A stretch of DNA of 12,372 nt from a candidate division WWE3 bacterium (GTDB lineage Bacteria; Patescibacteriota; 4484-211; JAGQKX01), in assembly GCA_020429905.1 (NCBI GenBank), contig JAGQKX010000010.1:1-12372 (forward strand), given 5' to 3'. The notes under the pieces are model-generated. The model did no database searches. It saw only the letters and a list, made by a program, of their open reading frames with translations, and was not told the origin of the DNA. Below, one piece after another: positions 8,614 through 12,372 of this stretch. The translations under genes were made by a program, and so were the position numbers. Positions within the stretch are counted from its first letter, which is position 1. Every line of letters starts with the position of its first letter.

Positions 8614-9024
8614 ATGCCAGCAAAAAAACAAACAAAGACAAAAGCAAAAAAAGCAGTCAAAGCTGATATTGTGGAGGAGTCAAAAGAAGAAGAAATTAAA
8701 ACATCGGATTCCAACGATTCCGATCAGCCTACATCAGTTGAAGCTGCATATTGGCAACAAAAAGTAGGGGACTCAACCCCAAAACAAGCTGAGGATGATG
8801 ATGCTTTGGCCAAAAATGTTGAAGACTACACATCAAACATTATGGTCGTAGCAAAACCAAATGAAACCTCAGAACAACTTTTGCGTCGCTTTAATCGGGA
8901 AGTCCGTGACTTAAATCTCATGGACGAAATTCGTGATCGTTTGGAATATGAAAAGCCTTCTCAACGAAGGAAACGAGAAAAACGAGAACGTGCGGTTAAT
9001 CTCAAGCGTTATCGAAACGAATAA
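8614..9024 (+). CDS. rpsU: Small ribosomal subunit protein bS21 with long N-terminal extension
   Basis: Residues ~76-136 are a clear bS21 core: MVVAKPNETSEQLLRRFNRE, then a helix leading to the family signature YEKPSQRRKREKRERA and a basic tail. bS21 binds the 30S platform near the 16S 3' end and the anti-Shine-Dalgarno region and helps translation initiation. The protein is 136 residues against the usual 58-71. The extra ~75 residues are low-complexity, first Lys/Ala-rich (1-17), then acidic and polar (18-72, including EDDDA), and probably disordered. An internal ATG at 8842 (M77) would give a canonical 60-residue protein but has no visible SD, so the long form is preferred. It is first in a tight run with ybeY (3-nt gap, same frame) and is preceded by an unusual structured leader, which suggests regulation at the level of translation. 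Confidence 0.88.
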   Translation: MPAKKQTKTKAKKAVKADIVEESKEEEIKTSDSNDSDQPTSVEAAYWQQKVGDSTPKQAEDDDALAKNVEDYTSNIMVVAKPNETSEQLLRRFNREVRDLNLMDEIRDRLEYEKPSQRRKREKRERAVNLKRYRNE

Positions 9025-9027
9025 CAC

Positions 9028-9384
9028 ATGGCGAAAATCCAAGTTGATTTCTCGATTGTCGATGACCAGTTTATGATCCGTCTGAATTCTCAGTGGTTTA
9101 ATAAAGAGAACCCTACAGATGTGATCAGTTTTCCTATGAGTCAGAATGATTCCGATACTGCACCAGAAGAAACAACGCTTCTTCCCAAATTGGCGGGAGA
9201 AATTGTTGTGGATGAAGACGAAATCCGACGAAATGCAGAAAAATTTGGCGTCAGTTTCGAGCAAGAATTAGCACGCGTTGTCGCTCACGGTGTTCTTCAT
9301 TTATACGGTTATGAAGATGATACCGATGAGCGAAGACAAGCGATGAAATCAATCGAAGATACAGTTGTTAATGATTTTCGTTAA
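9028..9384 (+). CDS. ybeY: Endoribonuclease / rRNA maturation factor YbeY (short, variant metal site)
   Basis: YbeY is a metal-dependent RNase involved in 16S rRNA 3'-end maturation and ribosome quality control. The family core is visible: LN...NPTDVISFP (about 19-36), LAGEIVV (55-61) and the metal motif HGVLHLYGYEDD (87-98). The first two zinc-ligand histidines are H87 and H91. The third, normally His in HGxLHLxGYDH, is Asp97. The arginine that follows the LNxxY segment in E. coli (R59) is replaced by Phe. From memory, Bacteroidetes YbeY proteins show a similar HLCGYKD pattern, so this may be a natural subtype, not a dead enzyme. At 118 residues it is about 30 shorter than usual at the N-terminus. 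The start cannot move upstream because the rpsU stop is in the same frame three bases before. There is no clear SD, so it is probably translated by coupling to rpsU. Confidence 0.88.
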   Translation: MAKIQVDFSIVDDQFMIRLNSQWFNKENPTDVISFPMSQNDSDTAPEETTLLPKLAGEIVVDEDEIRRNAEKFGVSFEQELARVVAHGVLHLYGYEDDTDERRQAMKSIEDTVVNDFR

Positions 9385-9407
9385 TATTCATTGGCGAAAT
9401 CAGTACT

Positions 9408-9767
9408 ATGTTTGAATACTTACATTTTTTTAGTTATGCGTTCGATGGACTCAGATATGCGGTAACCAATCACCGGAGCTTTTTGATTCAGGTACTCTCG
9501 GGATCTTTAGCGATTATGGCTGGATTCCTTTTTTCTATTTCTAGAATTGAATGGCTGATTCTTGTTGTCAGTATTGGAGGAGTATTGACAGCTGAGTTAT
9601 TTAACACTGCCGTGGAAAGCATTCTTGATTATATGGAGAAAAAGCATAACCTAAATGTTCGAATCGCCAAAGATGTTGCCGCGGGCGGTGTCTTGGTTAC
9701 TGCTTTAGTATCAACGGTTGTCGGACTTCTTATCTTTGGTCCCTACCTGGTAGATCTTTTTGTCTAA
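9408..9767 (+). CDS. dgkA: Diacylglycerol kinase / undecaprenol kinase family membrane protein
   Basis: This is a small integral membrane lipid kinase of the prokaryotic DAGK family, which phosphorylates undecaprenol or diacylglycerol with ATP to recycle lipid carrier. The sequence shows an amphipathic N-terminus with the G-L-R-Y-A segment (14-18), about three membrane helices (~25-43, ~49-66, ~90-113) and the signature ELFNTAVESILDYM (63-76), which carries the conserved catalytic Glu/Asn residues. IAKDVAAGGVLV (86-97) follows and is also typical. At 119 residues it is normal for the family. It lies 23 bases after ybeY, an arrangement common in many bacteria, and probably shares its transcript. 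Substrate cannot be decided here; the undecaprenol type is a reasonable guess. Confidence 0.9.
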   Translation: MFEYLHFFSYAFDGLRYAVTNHRSFLIQVLSGSLAIMAGFLFSISRIEWLILVVSIGGVLTAELFNTAVESILDYMEKKHNLNVRIAKDVAAGGVLVTALVSTVVGLLIFGPYLVDLFV

Positions 9768-9806
9768 CCTCTTCTCTATACTCGACCTAATCGCGTGAAA
9801 TGCGTG

Positions 9807-9835
9807 TTGTGAGGAATTCCGTTCTTATTTAAACT
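9807..9835 (+). promoter_or_regulatory. Possible promoter for dnaX-ybaB-recR
   Basis: TTGTGA (9807-9812, 4/6) and TAAACT (9830-9835, 4/6) are 17 bases apart in the 86-base gap before dnaX. Transcription would start about 10-12 bases before the ATG, giving a nearly leaderless mRNA. That fits the lack of a visible SD at dnaX. The boxes are weak and the call tentative. Confidence 0.3.
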
Positions 9836-9853
9836 TAAGTTAATACATTCATC

Positions 9854-11413
9854 ATGTCGTTATATAGAAAATATCGTCCTAAAAATTTTTCCGAAGTTCT
9901 CGGTCAAGAACATGTGACACAGACGCTCCAAAACGCCATTGCGCATGATATGGTGTCGCATGCGTATCTTTTTTCTGGACCCAGAGGAACCGGAAAAACC
10001 TCCATTGCCCGAATTTTGGCCCAACAGCTTGGTTGTGGTGAGCTCGATATTATTGAAATAGATGCCGCCTCGCACCGCGGAATTGACGAAGTGCGTGCCC
10101 TCCGTGAACAGGCCCAGTATCAGCCAACAAGCGGTGAGAAAAAAATCTATATTCTGGATGAAGTACATATGCTGACCAAGGAAGCGTTTAATGCCTTACT
10201 GAAAATAATTGAAGAACCCCCAACATACGTTCATTTTGTCCTCTGTACCACTGAGCCGCACAAGGTTCCCGTAACGATTATCTCCAGGACTCAACGGTTT
10301 GATTTTCGTCCCGGAACGACCGACAATCTGTCGCAACTTCTCGATATGTATGCCCAAAACGAAGGAGTGGTCTTGGCACCTGAAGCACGTGATTTAATTG
10401 CCGAATATGCGGATGGGGGATATCGGGATGCAGCATCGTTTTTGGAACAGGTGATTCAATCAGCGAATTCAGAAGCGATTGATGAGGGTATGGTTCGGAA
10501 TGTGCTGGGACTTGTAGACACGGTTGATGCCACTGACCTCATCACCGCTACGCTGGAACGGGACCTTCAGCATGTATTAGACATTTTAGAAAAATTAGAA
10601 AAGAAGCAGGTTAATACACATTATTTAGGATCGTTATTGCTGAAGAAGTTGCGTGTTTTATTACGTGAAAATGCTGATTTTGCAGAAAAAATACGTGATA
10701 TTAGCAGTCTTGTTGCGGTTCTGACGGAAGCCCTTCGTCTGGTTAAATATTCTCCCGTTCCAATGATTCCGATAGAATCCGCGCTTCTGACTTGGATGAG
10801 CGAAAGTGTAACGAAGCCAACACCGATAGTTCAAAAAGAAAATCCTAAAAAATCAACAGCTCAGCCTTCCGCGAAGGATGAATCTATGCAGGCGGACGTG
10901 GATAATGAGTCAACCCAGACTCCTGTTGAGAAAACGGTTGAAGTGAATGAGTCCGAACCCGTGACAGTAACCATCTCAGGGCCAATTATGGAATCATGGG
11001 ATCAGATCATGCAGGCCATCAAACCATATAATCATACCTTAGAAGCGTTGCTTAAAGCGTGTGAACCTCATTCGTTGGAAGAAAATACGCTGACCCTTAA
11101 TTTTAAATATAAATTTCACAAAGAGCGGATTGAAGAGCCTGAAAATAAACGAATTGTGGAAGAGGTGATTGAAAAGGTGACGGGACAGAAAGTAACCATT
11201 TCCTGTGTGTTAAAAGTCCAAGAAAATACGGCACATCGTTCTTTTCACGGTCACGATGCGGTTGAGGTGGATGAGTCTGATCGTCCTCCAGTACAGCCCC
11301 AAAAGAACGGTTCACATTACCGGAAAAATACTGATACAATGGCTGGTGCCAAAGAAAGTCCCGTTGATTTGGCCATGAAAGAACTTGAGGGAGTGCTTAT
11401 TCAATCAGATTAA
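9854..11413 (+). CDS. dnaX: DNA polymerase III subunit gamma/tau (clamp loader ATPase), zinc module absent
   Basis: DnaX is the ATPase of the clamp loader that places the sliding clamp on primed DNA. The N-terminus MSLYRKYRPKNFSEVLGQEH is diagnostic. The AAA+ motifs are intact: Walker A GPRGTGKT (42-49), Walker B ILDEVH (100-105), sensor-like CTTEPHK (131-137) and the SRC motif as SRTQRF (144-149), which keeps the Arg finger. Domain III runs to ~320, followed by a charged low-complexity linker (~325-370) and a C-terminal domain (~379-457; TLTLNFKYKFHKERIEEPEN) like that of Firmicutes-type tau. The four-cysteine zinc insertion normally found between the Walker A helix and the DVIEIDAAS strand is missing: a single Cys61 is followed directly by GELDIIEIDAASHRG. 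The frame is uninterrupted, so this is a deletion and not a sequencing break. It is first in the dnaX-ybaB-recR cluster; ATG 9854 has no obvious SD. Confidence 0.95.
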   Translation: MSLYRKYRPKNFSEVLGQEHVTQTLQNAIAHDMVSHAYLFSGPRGTGKTSIARILAQQLGCGELDIIEIDAASHRGIDEVRALREQAQYQPTSGEKKIYILDEVHMLTKEAFNALLKIIEEPPTYVHFVLCTTEPHKVPVTIISRTQRFDFRPGTTDNLSQLLDMYAQNEGVVLAPEARDLIAEYADGGYRDAASFLEQVIQSANSEAIDEGMVRNVLGLVDTVDATDLITATLERDLQHVLDILEKLEKKQVNTHYLGSLLLKKLRVLLRENADFAEKIRDISSLVAVLTEALRLVKYSPVPMIPIESALLTWMSESVTKPTPIVQKENPKKSTAQPSAKDESMQADVDNESTQTPVEKTVEVNESEPVTVTISGPIMESWDQIMQAIKPYNHTLEALLKACEPHSLEENTLTLNFKYKFHKERIEEPENKRIVEEVIEKVTGQKVTISCVLKVQENTAHRSFHGHDAVEVDESDRPPVQPQKNGSHYRKNTDTMAGAKESPVDLAMKELEGVLIQSD

Positions 11414-11431
11414 TAAGGAAGGGGTGATGCT

Positions 11432-11695
11432 ATGTTTGATCAAATGAAAAAACTCAATGAAATGCGAAAGAACGCTCAGAATTTGCAAAAGGAGTTAGAA
11501 ATGGAAATTCTTGAAGTGACGCATAAAGGTATTACCGTCAAACTTAACGGTAACATGGATTATCTTGCGCTTGATTCAGCAGGGAATGATGATGAGGCAA
11601 TTGTTGATGCCATCAACGAAGCTTCTAAAAAAATGAAAAAAGTTGTTGAAAAGAAAATGCGCGGACGACTTGGAGAATTAGGCCTTAATTTTTAA
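11432..11695 (+). CDS. ybaB: YbaB/EbfC family nucleoid-associated DNA-binding protein
   Basis: This is a small dimeric protein that binds DNA and associates with the nucleoid; its exact role in cells is unsettled. The family pattern is clear: an N-terminal helix (MFDQMKKLNEMRKNAQNLQK), a central beta section (GITVKLNGN, 33-41) and a C-terminal helix with the EASKKMKKVVEKKM segment ending in a short Gly/Leu tail. At 87 residues it is somewhat shorter than the usual ~100-110. A good SD (AAGGAAGGGG, 11415-11424) lies just upstream of the ATG. It lies 18 bases after dnaX and 3 before recR, the standard order in many bacteria, so all three are likely co-transcribed. Confidence 0.92.
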   Translation: MFDQMKKLNEMRKNAQNLQKELEMEILEVTHKGITVKLNGNMDYLALDSAGNDDEAIVDAINEASKKMKKVVEKKMRGRLGELGLNF

Positions 11696-11698
11696 TAT

Positions 11699-12328
11699 AT
11701 GTTTTCCAAACCAATTTCTGATCTCGTTGAACAGTTCCAGCAGTTACCCGGTATTGGGCCAAAAAGTGCCCAGCGATTGACGTATTATTTACTTCGTCGG
11801 CCTCAAGAAGATATTGATCAGTTGCTGGATTCCATTCAACGAATAAAAACTGATCTGACCACGTGCACTCAATGCTACAACATCACCGAGCAGAATCCCT
11901 GTCCGATCTGTTCAGATTCTCAGCGTATAGCAAATTCTTTGTGTGTAGTAGAAGAGCCATTAGATTTGTTTGCGATAGAAAAGACCAAAAAGCATACGGG
12001 TCACTATCATGTATTAGGTGGCGTAGTAAACCCGTTGATGGGGGTTGGCCCAGAAGAATTACGAATTCACGAATTAATACAGAGAATTAGATTATTTTTT
12101 GACCAGAATTACGAAGATTCTTTTGAATTAATTTTGGCCACGAATCCCAGCATGGAAGGAGAAGCGACTGCGATGTATATTAGAAAACTTCTTCAGGAAG
12201 ATGAACGTGTTCCCAGTGATCGACTAACCATCTCAAGAATCGCCCGAGGATTACCCACGGGTGGAGATGTAGAATATGCAGATCAGATTACCCTCGCTCG
12301 GGCGTTAGATGGAAGGGTTCCGTTTTAG
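11699..12328 (+). CDS. recR: Recombination mediator protein RecR
   Basis: RecR acts with RecO (and RecF) to load RecA onto SSB-covered single-stranded DNA at gaps. All family parts are present: helix-hairpin-helix LPGIGPKSAQRL (16-27), a C4 zinc finger (Cys56, 59, 68, 71), a Toprim domain beginning at LCVVEEPLDLFAIE (81-94) with YHVLGGVVNPLMGVGPEEL, and the NPSMEGEATAMYI and SRIARGLPTGGDVEYAD segments. At 209 residues it is close to the usual ~200. The ATG is three bases after the ybaB stop with no strong SD, so translation is likely coupled. It ends in TAG, the only non-TAA stop in the window. Confidence 0.97.
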   Translation: MFSKPISDLVEQFQQLPGIGPKSAQRLTYYLLRRPQEDIDQLLDSIQRIKTDLTTCTQCYNITEQNPCPICSDSQRIANSLCVVEEPLDLFAIEKTKKHTGHYHVLGGVVNPLMGVGPEELRIHELIQRIRLFFDQNYEDSFELILATNPSMEGEATAMYIRKLLQEDERVPSDRLTISRIARGLPTGGDVEYADQITLARALDGRVPF

Positions 12329-12372
12329 CGTTCTAGGAGTGGTAAAATAGCACCACGTATGGCTTTGAAAAT

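Noticed and set aside
10847..10852. Run of six A in dnaX just after the motor domains, considered as a programmed frameshift site giving a short gamma form.
   Set aside because: The zero-frame codons are CCT AAA AAA TCA, which do not form a proper X XXY YYZ slippery heptamer, and the run is short for transcriptional slippage.
2..12328. Possible recoding of TGA (code 25, as in Gracilibacteria).
   Set aside because: All genes read through under the standard code with no in-frame TGA, so no recoding is needed.
12359..12372. Possible start of a further gene (ATG GCT TTG AAA) at the window edge.
   Set aside because: Only four codons are visible, and the nearest SD-like AGGAG (12335-12339) is too far upstream to support it.

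Overview
The window looks like a piece of a bacterial chromosome, most likely from the Candidate Phyla Radiation (Patescibacteria). The reasons are the very long secreted DUF2341/LamG-repeat proteins, compact housekeeping genes set close together, a small integral-membrane DgkA, a shortened YbeY and a DnaX without its zinc module. The standard genetic code fits: no coding region contains an in-frame TGA. Seven of the eight genes end in TAA and one in TAG. This lineage call is inference; no rRNA gene is present to confirm it.

Layout, all on the + strand. (1) 2-2716: the C-terminal 904 residues of a giant LamG-repeat protein whose 5' end lies outside the window. (2) 2721-8120: a second giant protein of 1799 residues with a signal peptide, a DUF2341 domain and seven LamG-like domains. 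Its last four domains match the upstream gene domain for domain, so the pair is an old tandem duplication. A weak terminator follows. (3) 8121-8613: about 490 bases without a convincing protein gene. They hold a good sigma-70-type promoter (8298-8326) and then a leader of roughly 280 nt that appears highly structured. (4) 8614-9767: rpsU (bS21 with a long N-terminal extension), ybeY (rRNA maturation) and dgkA (lipid kinase), closely spaced. (5) 9854-12328: dnaX, ybaB and recR, the classic clamp loader / nucleoid protein / recombination mediator cluster.

The most interesting part is the rpsU leader. It carries two copies of TAAGGAGGT, a full match to the expected 16S anti-Shine-Dalgarno tail, and neither sits at a normal linear distance from a start codon. 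The first is buried in a long, nearly continuous helix (8374-8397 with 8480-8507). The second lies 41 nt upstream of the rpsU ATG. Between the second copy and the ATG lies a 12-bp hairpin (8576-8607) that, when folded, leaves about 9 nt between GGAGG and ATG, which is the ideal spacing. One leader strand (8496-8503) can pair with either SD copy, which suggests a switch. Because bS21 acts next to the 16S 3' end, an autoregulatory RNA that senses bS21 or the free anti-SD is an attractive, untested idea.

The two LamG giants are probably exported surface or secreted proteins of unknown ligand. The remaining genes supply translation (bS21, YbeY), envelope lipid recycling (DgkA) and DNA replication and repair (DnaX, YbaB, RecR).
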